A DNA stretch of 31,454 nucleotides from JAXMDT01 sp046348685. GTDB lineage: Bacteria > Pseudomonadota > Alphaproteobacteria > Rickettsiales > UBA998. Location: assembly GCA_046348685.1 (NCBI GenBank), contig JAXMDT010000017.1:1-31454 (forward strand), in the 5' to 3' direction. Shown here piece after piece: positions 24,761 through 31,454 of the stretch. The position numbers and the translations under genes were made by a program. Each line of letters opens with the position of its first letter. Position 1 is the stretch's first letter. Below the pieces are notes generated by a model. That model saw only the letters and a list, made by a program, of their open reading frames with translations. It did no database searches and was not told where the DNA came from.

Positions 24761-24771
24761 GCCTTAAGGCT
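24760..24771. repeat. 12-bp palindrome between convergent gene ends
   Basis: AGCCTTAAGGCT spans the junction between the response-regulator stop (ends 24760) and the sixA stop (begins 24764). It is perfect but has no loop and no T run, so it is a poor intrinsic terminator. It may be chance. Confidence 0.3.
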
Positions 24772-25267
24772 GAATATAATGTTTGAAGCGACATTGTCCA
24801 TACGCAAGCGCATCCCAGCTGGCGGCAGGCGCTTCTAAAACAACAAGGCCGGCAGTAACCAAACCCGTTACAAGCATGCTGTCCCTGCGGTCTTCATCGC
24901 AGAGCAGCTTGAGCGCGATATCGTGCAATCCCGGATTGTGACCAATCACGAGCAACGAGTCATGTTTACTATTCGTATTTTTGATGGCTTTCAGAATGCC
25001 GCCCGAGGCTGCCAAATACAGTCCTGCCTGATAGTCAGCAGTCGGCAGAGGATGGGCCGCATTGACAGCACCATAGGTCTGGCGGGTGCGCATGGCATCG
25101 GAACAGATCACGGCATCAACTGAAAAGTTTATCTTTTTCATCCACTTGGCGATGGAGTTGCACTCCTCGATTCCGCCGGTGCTCAATTCCCTCTCATGAT
25201 CGGGCGTGATAGCATCCCCTTTCACACTATGGGCATGACGTAATAAACACAGGGTTTTGCTTTTCAT
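24764..25267 (-). CDS. SixA-like histidine phosphatase family protein
   Basis: A 167-residue histidine phosphatase of the SixA branch. The catalytic RHG motif appears as LCLLRHAHS with His11; the second His is in LLVIGHNPGLHD near 105. DPxR-like ICSDAMRTRQT is the usual second phosphate-binding region. Its small size, with no large insert, fits SixA and not phosphoglycerate mutase. SixA enzymes remove phosphate from phosphohistidine proteins such as Hpt domains or PTS-Ntr components. It is cytosolic. It is convergent with a receiver/Hpt-like gene and divergent from ppk. The target is unknown. Confidence 0.86.
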   Translation of the reverse strand: MKSKTLCLLRHAHSVKGDAITPDHERELSTGGIEECNSIAKWMKKINFSVDAVICSDAMRTRQTYGAVNAAHPLPTADYQAGLYLAASGGILKAIKNTNSKHDSLLVIGHNPGLHDIALKLLCDEDRRDSMLVTGLVTAGLVVLEAPAASWDALAYGQCRFKHYIQP

Positions 25268-25329
25268 TAACGAAATACTATCGATTTTTCAGTAGGCTTA
25301 CAAATTCAGGTTTCTATAATAACGCTGAA
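25268..25329. promoter_or_regulatory. Short divergent region between sixA and ppk
   Basis: This AT-rich gap must hold both promoters. A perfect TATAAT at 25315-25320 points toward ppk but lies only about ten bases before the ATG at 25330. This would give a nearly leaderless transcript, or favour the ATG at 25339. No -35 consensus is present. Confidence 0.35.
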
Positions 25330-27480
25330 ATGCCCCCAATGAGCAAGAAAAAGTCGCATAAGGAAATGCCGCTGGAAGAACGTTCGCGTTATTTTATCAA
25401 CCGCGAGCTCTCTTGGCTTGCTTTCAACACGCGCGTGCTTGAGGAAGCCGAAAACAAAAACACGCCGCTGTTGGAGCGGCTGAAATTTCTTTCTATTTCG
25501 GCAGCTAATCTTGATGAGTTCGCCATGATCCGCATCGCGGGGCTGAAAGACCAGCTTTTTCATGAGAGCACGGCGGTCAGCAATGATGGGCTGACGCCGG
25601 CGGAACAACTGGCGGAAATCCGCAAGGTAAATACAAAGCTTATTTTTGCGCAGCAGGAATGCTGGATCAATATCAAGCACGAGCTGAAGAGCGAAAATAT
25701 CCATGTTCTCGGCATCGACGATCTGTCCCTCACCGATAAGGCGTGGCTAAAGCTGCATTTCATCGATAATATTTTTCCTGCCCTGACGCCGATCGCCATC
25801 GACCCGGCACATCCGTTTCCGTTCCTGCCTAACCTGGGACTGACGCAGGTCTACGAACTGAAAGAAAAGAAAAAGGGAAAAACGCTGCTCAGCGTGCTGC
25901 CAATACCCCACCGTCTGCCACGTTTCATCCGGCTGGAAGGCGAGCCATTGCGCTTTATCCTTCTCGAAGAAATCATCGAGTATTTTCTGGAAACGCTCTT
26001 TCCCGGATACGAAAAGACGAACAGCACGTTATTCCGCATCATCCGTGACAGCGATTTGGATGTCGAGGAGCAGGCGGAAGATCTTATGCGTTATTACGAG
26101 CGTGCGATCAAAGAGCGTCGCCGTGGCCGCGTTATTCGTGTTAAAGCCCTGTCGCCGGTTATTCCTTCGCTGCTGGATTTCTTCACGCGCCATATCGCGG
26201 CGGACGCCGAAGATGTTATCGAGGTGACAGGACTTCTCGGCATTGCCGATCTGGAAGAGCTTTACGACCGCTGCGATCGTCCTGATCTGAAATATAAACC
26301 CTATGATGTGCGGTATCCCGAGCGTATTGCGGATTATCACGGTGATTGTTTCGCAGCAATTAAGGCGAAAGATATCATCATCCACCATCCCTTCGAGAGC
26401 TTTGACGTCGTCGTGCAGTTTCTGCGTCAGGCGGCGATGGATCCTGAAGTTGTCTCCATCAAGCAGACGCTATATCGCACCAGCCACGATTCACCGATTG
26501 TCAAAGCGCTGATCGAAGCAGCGGAAAACGGCAAATCGGTAACCGCGCTGGTGGAGTTGAAAGCACGTTTCGACGAAGAGGCGAATATTCGCTGGGCGCG
26601 CGATCTGGAACGTGCCGGCGTGCAGGTGGTCTTCGGTTTCGTCAATCTTAAGACGCATGCCAAGATGTCCCTCATTTCACGCCGCGAAGAAGGTAAGCTG
26701 CAATCCTATGCACATTTTGGCACCGGCAATTACCATCCTAACACGGCGAAAGTATATACCGACCTTTCGTTTTTCACCTGCGACGAAATCCTCTGCCGCG
26801 ACGCAACGTTTGTTTTCAATTTCGTCACCGGTTACGGCCAGCCGGAATCGTTTGAAAAGTTAATTATTGCGCCGACGCATATGCGCGATAGCCTGCTTGA
26901 TCTCATCGATAAGGAAATCGATCATGTGCAAAACGGCAGGCCGGGCATGATCTGGGCGAAGATGAACGCGCTAGTGGACCGCGAAATCATCCTCAAACTT
27001 TACGAAGCGTCGCAGCTCGGCGTGCAGATCGATCTCGTTGTGCGCGGCATCTGCTGCCTTCGTCCGGGGATAGAAGGCTTGTCGGATAACATCCGCGTCA
27101 AAAGCATCATCGGCCGTTTTCTGGAGCATTCGCGTATCTTCTGTTTTGGTAATGGCGAACAGCTGCCGTCGAAAAACGCCAAGGTTTACATTTCATCAGC
27201 GGACTGGATGCCGCGCAATTTCGATGGCCGCGTCGAGATCATGGTACCGCTCGAAAACCCAACCGTGCATGCGCAGGTACTCGATCAGATTATGGTCGCC
27301 TGCATGAATGACGCGCAGCAAAGCTGGCACCTGCGTCCGGATGGAACCTATGTACGGGTGCCTCCCAAGGAAACAAACTTTTCCGCCCACACATATTTCA
27401 TGACTAACCCAAGTCTCTCAGGGCGCGGTAAGGCTCTGAAAAAAAGCATGAATCAACAGGGAATGGTTTTTAATAAATAA
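25330..27480 (+). CDS. ppk1: Polyphosphate kinase 1
   Basis: A 716-residue Ppk1, the reversible enzyme making polyphosphate from ATP. The N-terminal domain starts RYFINRELSWLAFNTRVLEEA, the family signature. The autophosphorylated His is His462 in AHFGTGNYHPNTAKVYTDL; the second conserved His is His600 in FLEHSRIFCFGNG. KQTLYRTSHDSPIV and DWMPRNFDGRVEIMVP are also conserved. The start is ATG 25330 or ATG 25339; neither has a strong ribosome site. It is followed 36 bp later by ppx on the same strand, a make-and-degrade pair for polyphosphate that is common in proteobacteria. Confidence 0.95.
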   Translation: MPPMSKKKSHKEMPLEERSRYFINRELSWLAFNTRVLEEAENKNTPLLERLKFLSISAANLDEFAMIRIAGLKDQLFHESTAVSNDGLTPAEQLAEIRKVNTKLIFAQQECWINIKHELKSENIHVLGIDDLSLTDKAWLKLHFIDNIFPALTPIAIDPAHPFPFLPNLGLTQVYELKEKKKGKTLLSVLPIPHRLPRFIRLEGEPLRFILLEEIIEYFLETLFPGYEKTNSTLFRIIRDSDLDVEEQAEDLMRYYERAIKERRRGRVIRVKALSPVIPSLLDFFTRHIAADAEDVIEVTGLLGIADLEELYDRCDRPDLKYKPYDVRYPERIADYHGDCFAAIKAKDIIIHHPFESFDVVVQFLRQAAMDPEVVSIKQTLYRTSHDSPIVKALIEAAENGKSVTALVELKARFDEEANIRWARDLERAGVQVVFGFVNLKTHAKMSLISRREEGKLQSYAHFGTGNYHPNTAKVYTDLSFFTCDEILCRDATFVFNFVTGYGQPESFEKLIIAPTHMRDSLLDLIDKEIDHVQNGRPGMIWAKMNALVDREIILKLYEASQLGVQIDLVVRGICCLRPGIEGLSDNIRVKSIIGRFLEHSRIFCFGNGEQLPSKNAKVYISSADWMPRNFDGRVEIMVPLENPTVHAQVLDQIMVACMNDAQQSWHLRPDGTYVRVPPKETNFSAHTYFMTNPSLSGRGKALKKSMNQQGMVFNK

Positions 27481-27516
27481 GTTGCCCCAGCGTGCGCCGC
27501 GCTTTATGAGGGCGGT

Positions 27517-28962
27517 ATGTCAAAGCCCGTTGCCGTCATTGATATCGGTTCCAACTCCGTGCGCCTCGTCATGTATGATGGCGTCAAACGCCATTTGCAT
27601 CCTTTCTTCAATGAGAAAGTCCTGTGCGGCCTGGGAAAGGGCCTTGCCGATAAAAACCGCCTGCCGAAGGACGGTAAAGCGTCCGCCCGCAAAACCATCA
27701 GGCGTTTCATCGCGCTGACCCGCGCCCGCAACATCAATCAGGTTTATATTATCGCTACCGCCGCCATCCGCGATGCGGAAGACGGAAGGGAGTTCATTGC
27801 CGAGCTGGAGCAGGAAAACAATGTAAAAATTCGTATCATCTCCGGCGAAAGGAAGCGCATCTTGCTGCGATGGGGATCGCCCGCGACGACGTTCGATCCC
27901 AAGGGGCTGGTGGGTGATCTGGGCGGCGGCGGCTTTGAGCTGATCGAAGTGCATGGGCAGCGAACCGGCGCCAGCACCACGCTGCCGCTGGGCTCGCTGC
28001 GCATGCTGGCACTCAGCAGCCACGATGAAAAAATGCTGCGCCGTATGGTTCAGGATTATCTGCGCGCCGTGCCGTGGCTGACCATTCATCCGCACAAAAC
28101 ATTCTATGCGGTCGGCGGCAGCTTCCGCAGCGTGGCACGCGTTCACATGCGCAAGACGGACTATCCGCTACGCATTCTGCACCAATATGAAATATCGGCG
28201 GCCGAAGTGCGCAAACTCGCCCAGGAAGTGCTGGCGGAAAAGCCGCAGAAGCTGAAAGGTCTTCGTGAAAACCGCAGCGAAGGATTTATTCCGGCGCTTA
28301 TTTTACTCGATGAAATCATCGGTCTTTGCAAAATCGAAAAGATTGTTTTTTCTACGGGCGGTATCCGCGAAGGGCTGCTGTTCGATCTGCTCCCGGACAA
28401 AGAAAAACAAAAGGATCCGCTGCAGGCGTCTGTTGAAGATATTCTTTCCCGCGCGCCGGTGGATGCAGTTTATGCGACGGCGCTCAAGGAATGGATTGCA
28501 CCACTTTTTAAAGCCTTCAAGGAAAAAGAACGTCTGATCAATGCGTTCGTGGCGCTCAGTGAAGTCGGCCTTACCATGCACCAGGAATTCAGGGCGGCAT
28601 GGGGATTCGATCACGTGCTTTATTCTTCAGCATACGGGCTGACGCACCGCGAACGTGTCATGCTGTCGCTCGCGCTTTATTACCGCCATCGCTACAAGCT
28701 CAAGCTGAATCACCCGGCATTGGCGCTGGTAAGCGAGAAGGATAAATTATGGTCGTATAAACTCGGGCAGGCGGCATCGCTCGCATCCGAAATTTCCGCC
28801 GATGCGCCGGAAATTTTGTCTCAGGTGCGTTTGTCGGTGTCTCATTCCGTCATCACGCTGAAGCCGCGAGGATCGGATGCAATCACGCTGCCGGACACAG
28901 TGGAAAAACGACTGGAAGGGTTATCCGAGGCGCTAAGGGCGCGTGAAAGCTTTTCCAAATAA
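27517..28962 (+). CDS. ppx: Ppx/GppA exopolyphosphatase family protein
   Basis: A 481-residue Ppx/GppA phosphatase with the actin-like (ASKHA) fold. The first phosphate loop is VIDIGSNSVRLVMYDG at 7-22; the second is LVGDLGGGGFELIEV near 130, where families usually show DIGGGSTE. AVGGSFRSVARVH and VFSTGGIREGLL follow. A C-terminal helical HD-like domain (about 310-481) includes DHVLYSSAYGLTHRERVML. It hydrolyses polyphosphate ends or pppGpp; its place behind ppk favours polyphosphate. The ATG at 27517 has GAGG five bases upstream. The 3' end overlaps the broken aat frame by about 120 bp. Confidence 0.93.
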   Translation: MSKPVAVIDIGSNSVRLVMYDGVKRHLHPFFNEKVLCGLGKGLADKNRLPKDGKASARKTIRRFIALTRARNINQVYIIATAAIRDAEDGREFIAELEQENNVKIRIISGERKRILLRWGSPATTFDPKGLVGDLGGGGFELIEVHGQRTGASTTLPLGSLRMLALSSHDEKMLRRMVQDYLRAVPWLTIHPHKTFYAVGGSFRSVARVHMRKTDYPLRILHQYEISAAEVRKLAQEVLAEKPQKLKGLRENRSEGFIPALILLDEIIGLCKIEKIVFSTGGIREGLLFDLLPDKEKQKDPLQASVEDILSRAPVDAVYATALKEWIAPLFKAFKEKERLINAFVALSEVGLTMHQEFRAAWGFDHVLYSSAYGLTHRERVMLSLALYYRHRYKLKLNHPALALVSEKDKLWSYKLGQAASLASEISADAPEILSQVRLSVSHSVITLKPRGSDAITLPDTVEKRLEGLSEALRARESFSK

Positions 28963-29503
28963 TCAGTGCGCGCGATTTCTATCACCCCGAATTGCAGCAG
29001 ATGGTCGTTCACGTATTGCGTATCAAGCAAATGATATCCCGATTGCCGAAGTATTTCGACGAGATAAACAAGCGCAATTTTGCTGGCATCTGTGGCGTGG
29101 GAAAACATGCTCTCGCCGAAAAACGCCCCTTCCAGCGACACGCCGTAAAGCCCGCCGACCAACGCATCATCCCGCCAGCATTCCACGCTATGCGCCGCGC
29201 CAAGCCGGTTCAGCTCCGAATAAAGTCCGGCCAATTCTTTATTAATCCATGTATCCTTCTGTTTTGCGCGAGGTTTTGAGCAATTTTCCACCACTTCTTG
29301 GAAAGAATGATCGATTTTTCACCTCAAAAGGGGCCGAAACGAGCGTTTTTTTAAGCTTTTTAGGTAAATAAGCCATCTAAAAGCCAAAATTCCTCTTGGA
29401 TCAGGTGTGTACCATCCGATTTCAGCGCGTTTCGCCCATCCGCCATCGGAAAATAGCCATTGGCATAAGCATTTAGCAGGAGTTCGGGAGTGATTTCGGG
29501 CAT
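28842..29503 (-). pseudogene. aat: Broken aat: leucyl/phenylalanyl-tRNA-protein transferase with several frameshifts
   Basis: Aat adds Leu or Phe to N-terminal Arg/Lys of proteins in the N-degron pathway. The gene should start at ATG 29503 with MPEITPELLLNAYANGYFPM, an excellent Aat N-terminus. The match then moves to another frame (IGWYTPDPRGILAF, about 29415-29380), back to the first frame (LDGLF), to a third (PKKLKKTLVSAPFEV) and finally to a frame that stays open from 29294 to 28842. Breaks are near 29415-29430, in TTTT at 29379-29382, near 29363-29368 and in AAAAA at 29315-29319. The intact downstream part has HSVECWRDDALVGGLYGV, FFGESMFSHATDASK and HLLDTQYVNDHL. It could only be made as an N-terminally truncated product of about 150 residues. 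The frame runs past the usual Aat end into ppx antisense. Confidence 0.82.
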
Positions 29504-29663
29504 AATAGTTAAAAAATATTAGCAAAATTTCAAAAAACACAAATAATAAACTAGCAAAGATAGAGTAAAATCACTTATATGCGCATTTCAGATCATTTTT
29601 GGATATGATAGTATAAGAATGAATTAGTAGAAAAATATTCTATTACATCTCTAGTTAGACATA
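29504..29663. other. AT-rich intergenic stretch upstream of both broken aat and the HExxH gene
   Basis: No gene is seen here. The stretch is strikingly AT-rich, with A and T runs. On the plus strand TATGAT and TATAAG overlap near 29604-29617 and could be -10 boxes for the fragments that follow. I see no hairpin or repeat that would mark a mobile element end. Confidence 0.4.
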
Positions 29664-29970
29664 ATGCGGAACACTCCTTCGTATAGCAAGCTTTATGCGC
29701 TTTATCCAGACGCCCCTAATCTTGAAAGTTTACAAAAAGCGGGGCGCTTTATGAAACAATAAGAAACCGTTCTTTTGGAACAGATATTAAGGAAGCAGTG
29801 GTGATTTTGTAAAAAATGCAAGTCTGCAGGAACTACAACAATTACCGCCCTCATGCTTATTGATCTTCAACAAATAACGGTAAGCGCCAGGAAAAGAAAA
29901 TTTTGAAAAGCTCAACCTTGCTTTGAATATAGATAATCAGGCGGATAGTACTTTGCTCTATCTTAGAATC
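29664..29970 (+). pseudogene. Fragmented 5' part of the HExxH protein gene
   Basis: No frame longer than about 35 codons is open, but protein-like pieces occur in sequence in all three plus frames. From ATG 29664 comes YSKLYALYPDAPNLESLQKA (frame of the downstream gene). Next is YETIRNRSFGTDIKEA (one frame off) from about 29750, then GDFVKNASLQELQQLPP from 29800. After two stops in that frame comes NFEKLNLALNIDNQADSTLL, leading into DLPELSNDPEY of the next gene. This is best read as the decayed N-terminal coding part of the HExxH gene. I have only pattern recognition for this; no homologue could be searched. Confidence 0.45.
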
Positions 29971-29975
29971 GTGAC

Positions 29976-31061
29976 TTGCCAGAACTCAGCAACGATCCTG
30001 AGTATGTCAAGCTATTTACAAATCTTAAGACGGCATCTCCCGAGGAAAGATTAGCCTATTATCAGATAATGGCTGATAAAATATGCGATGCTGCGGGTAT
30101 AGAACATGTTGAGGTTAAAGTAGGAAGAGTAAGCGAGGGAGCAGGAGCAGAACAAATTACGATGCTTATAGGAGATGATTTTATTCGTATCCCAGAATCA
30201 TTGCTTTCTAGTGGGAAAACCACAATAAATGAAATGCCACATGAAATGGTTCATATTTTACAAAACGATTTATCCAGGAAGGTGCTTGCAGGTGATATAG
30301 GTCCTGGTGATCCAGGCTACATCTTAGGTAGGGCGTATATCACTCAAATGACGGGACAGGAGGCAGGCCTGATGTCCGCAGGTTTTGGGATAGATTACTT
30401 GTCTCGTACTACAGAGGAACATGCGTATTTAGAAGGTCCGAAATTCGAAACCGCCTTGTACGACGCCATGTTCAGTAATCCGCAGATTTCTCAGAATATG
30501 TCCGGTGTTACTGTCTATGGCACACCCATGAAATATGGAATTGCTGAAGTTACGAGAGATAGATTAAAGGCGGAAGGAAATCCAAATATTGATCATCAAA
30601 ACGTACCTGCAATTTTAGAAGCAATGGGGCCTAACGCGAACAAACCGTACACCGAAGCGAATTTCGATCAACTAGATGAATATAAACGGCAGCGACTGGA
30701 AAAGGTTAGTGCTACATATTCCGGGGATTTTGATTATATTAAAGAAAATCTGAGTGGACTATCCGAAAAAAAATTCGCGGCCATGTTGAAGGATGGTCAA
30801 CTTTCACAAAGTGAAATAGCGGTTTTAAAAGCACATATAAAACCCGAAGCCACAGAAAATTCCTATGTTGCGGAATCAATAGATAGCTTCGCAAAATTTA
30901 TAAATGAAGGCGTAACGCCAAATGATGGACAAACGTTGTTTCAGGAACTGAAGGCGCTTAAGGTTGAAATGTATATGCCAGATACAATGAAGGAAGCATT
31001 TGAACAATCTCCGCCTCTAACGCCAAATCCGTTGGGCACAAGCTCTAAACTAAATCGCTAG
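29976..31061 (+). CDS. Putative zincin-like metallopeptidase (HExxH) of unknown family, possibly 5'-truncated
   Basis: I do not recognise a named family. The 361-residue frame has the zinc-peptidase motif H89-E90-M-V-H93 in MPHEMVHILQND. An acidic EEHAYLEG motif at 147-154 could supply the third zinc ligand. The N-terminal 80 residues are alpha/beta; the last ~140 residues are helical and charged. No signal peptide or membrane segment is seen. The only start at the 5' end is TTG 29976 just after a TAG and without a ribosome site; ATG at about 30069 is the next. Upstream fragments suggest a longer ancestral protein. The DNA is AT-rich beside its neighbours, which hints at acquisition by transfer. 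The stop shares a CTAG with the convergent aroQ stop. Confidence 0.6.
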   Translation: MPELSNDPEYVKLFTNLKTASPEERLAYYQIMADKICDAAGIEHVEVKVGRVSEGAGAEQITMLIGDDFIRIPESLLSSGKTTINEMPHEMVHILQNDLSRKVLAGDIGPGDPGYILGRAYITQMTGQEAGLMSAGFGIDYLSRTTEEHAYLEGPKFETALYDAMFSNPQISQNMSGVTVYGTPMKYGIAEVTRDRLKAEGNPNIDHQNVPAILEAMGPNANKPYTEANFDQLDEYKRQRLEKVSATYSGDFDYIKENLSGLSEKKFAAMLKDGQLSQSEIAVLKAHIKPEATENSYVAESIDSFAKFINEGVTPNDGQTLFQELKALKVEMYMPDTMKEAFEQSPPLTPNPLGTSSKLNR

Positions 31062-31454
31062 TTCTTTGGTAGTTTCTCCGCCATTGCTTCGATGGCAAGC
31101 TGATAGCCTTTTCTACCAAAACCGAAAACACCGCCGGCAGCGATATCAGAGATTAAGGAATGATGGCGAAATTCTTCGCGTGCAAAAATATTCGATAAAT
31201 GCACCTCTATCACAGGGCGGTTGAGGCCGAGCAGGGAATCGCGCAGTGCCACGGACGTATGTGTAAAGCCCCCGGGATTAATAATCACGCCGTCACATGT
31301 GTCGTGATGTTTCTGAATAAAATCAATCAGTTCACCTTCGTGGTTGCTTTGAAACGGCATCAGTTCCAGACCTAGGGCTTTCGCCTGTTTCTGTGCTTCC
31401 GCGATGATCTCATCAAGCGTAGTGCGGCCATACACCTCAGGCTCGCGTTTTCCG
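31058..31454 (-). CDS. aroQ: Type II 3-dehydroquinate dehydratase (partial, 5' end beyond window)
   Basis: The frame runs from the right edge (reading GKREPEVYGRTTLDEI) to the stop at 31058, giving about 131 residues of the usual ~145-150. The type II enzyme dehydrates 3-dehydroquinate to 3-dehydroshikimate in the shikimate pathway. Visible motifs are FQSNHEGELIDFI, IINPGGFTHTSVALRD with substrate-binding Asn, IEVHLSNIFAREEFR with the catalytic His, and ISDIAAGGVFGFGRKGY. The missing start should hold the NGPNLN motif and the catalytic Tyr region. GTG 31435 is an internal codon, not the start. In many alphaproteobacteria aroQ precedes accB-accC; here the HExxH gene lies downstream on the opposite strand. 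Confidence 0.93.
   Translation of the reverse strand, partial: GKREPEVYGRTTLDEIIAEAQKQAKALGLELMPFQSNHEGELIDFIQKHHDTCDGVIINPGGFTHTSVALRDSLLGLNRPVIEVHLSNIFAREEFRHHSLISDIAAGGVFGFGRKGYQLAIEAMAEKLPKN

Noticed and set aside
24760..24771. Intrinsic terminator at the AGCCTTAAGGCT palindrome
   Set aside because: It has no loop and no T run, so it would not work as an intrinsic terminator.
27520..28146. 208-codon minus-strand frame
   Set aside because: It is antisense to the well-supported ppx gene and shows no domain.
29319..29540. 73-codon minus-strand frame as a separate gene
   Set aside because: Its only recognisable part, WYTPDPRGILAF, is the Aat motif; it is one frame segment of broken aat.
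29504..29975. Insertion sequence or transposon end in the AT-rich gap
   Set aside because: I found no terminal inverted repeats, target duplications or transposase fragments.

Overview
The window looks like a chromosomal segment of an alphaproteobacterium of middling GC content. This is inferred from gene content and order, not from any rRNA marker. The best support is the run purN, purM, DUF2066 protein, AI-2E-type permease, Hda-like AAA+ protein, ppk and ppx, together with an aroQ/aat neighbourhood on the right. Genes are tightly packed: many starts and stops overlap by 1-20 bp and several convergent genes overlap at their 3' ends. I see no rRNA, tRNA, CRISPR array, insertion sequence or phage module.

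Left part (1-7.0 kb): a small membrane protein, then a storage-sugar block. A GT4 glycosyltransferase and a glycogen-debranching-type glucosidase form a minus-strand operon. Divergent from it is treY (maltooligosyltrehalose synthase), followed by an unrecognised 103-residue protein translationally coupled to treY. TreZ, the usual partner of TreY, is not in the window.

Middle left (7.0-11.1 kb): a lipoprotein alpha/beta hydrolase, a secreted RTX calcium-repeat protein, and a periplasmic redox pair. The pair is a Tat-exported MsrB and a DipZ-like CcdA/thioredoxin/C-terminal-domain protein; the DipZ-like gene is split by a -1 frame change in a short T run. Centre (11.1-17.3 kb): an rRNA methyltransferase (RlmI family), a polytopic GT-C-like membrane protein, a GtrB/DPM1-type GT2, Ndk, an OmpA-family lipoprotein and a CobD/CbiB-like protein that seems to have lost its conserved motifs. 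A 27-bp palindrome sits in the ndk/OmpA divergent region.

Centre right (17.4-29.0 kb): a 535-residue protein of unknown function, purine synthesis (purM-purN), DUF2066, AI-2E permease, Hda-like protein, a response regulator whose C-terminus resembles an Hpt domain without its histidine, SixA, and the polyphosphate pair Ppk1 and Ppx/GppA.

Right end (28.8-31.45 kb): a region in decay. aat is broken by about four frameshifts. Next to it, in visibly AT-rich DNA, is a HExxH protein whose 5' part appears to be in pieces, and then the 3' part of aroQ, which runs off the window. In many alphaproteobacteria aroQ and aat flank accB-accC; here the HExxH gene occupies that place. The most interesting leads are this region, the split dipZ beside a Tat-exported MsrB, the unknown 535-residue protein and its repeat-rich upstream region, the ndk/OmpA palindrome and the degenerate Hpt and CobD domains.
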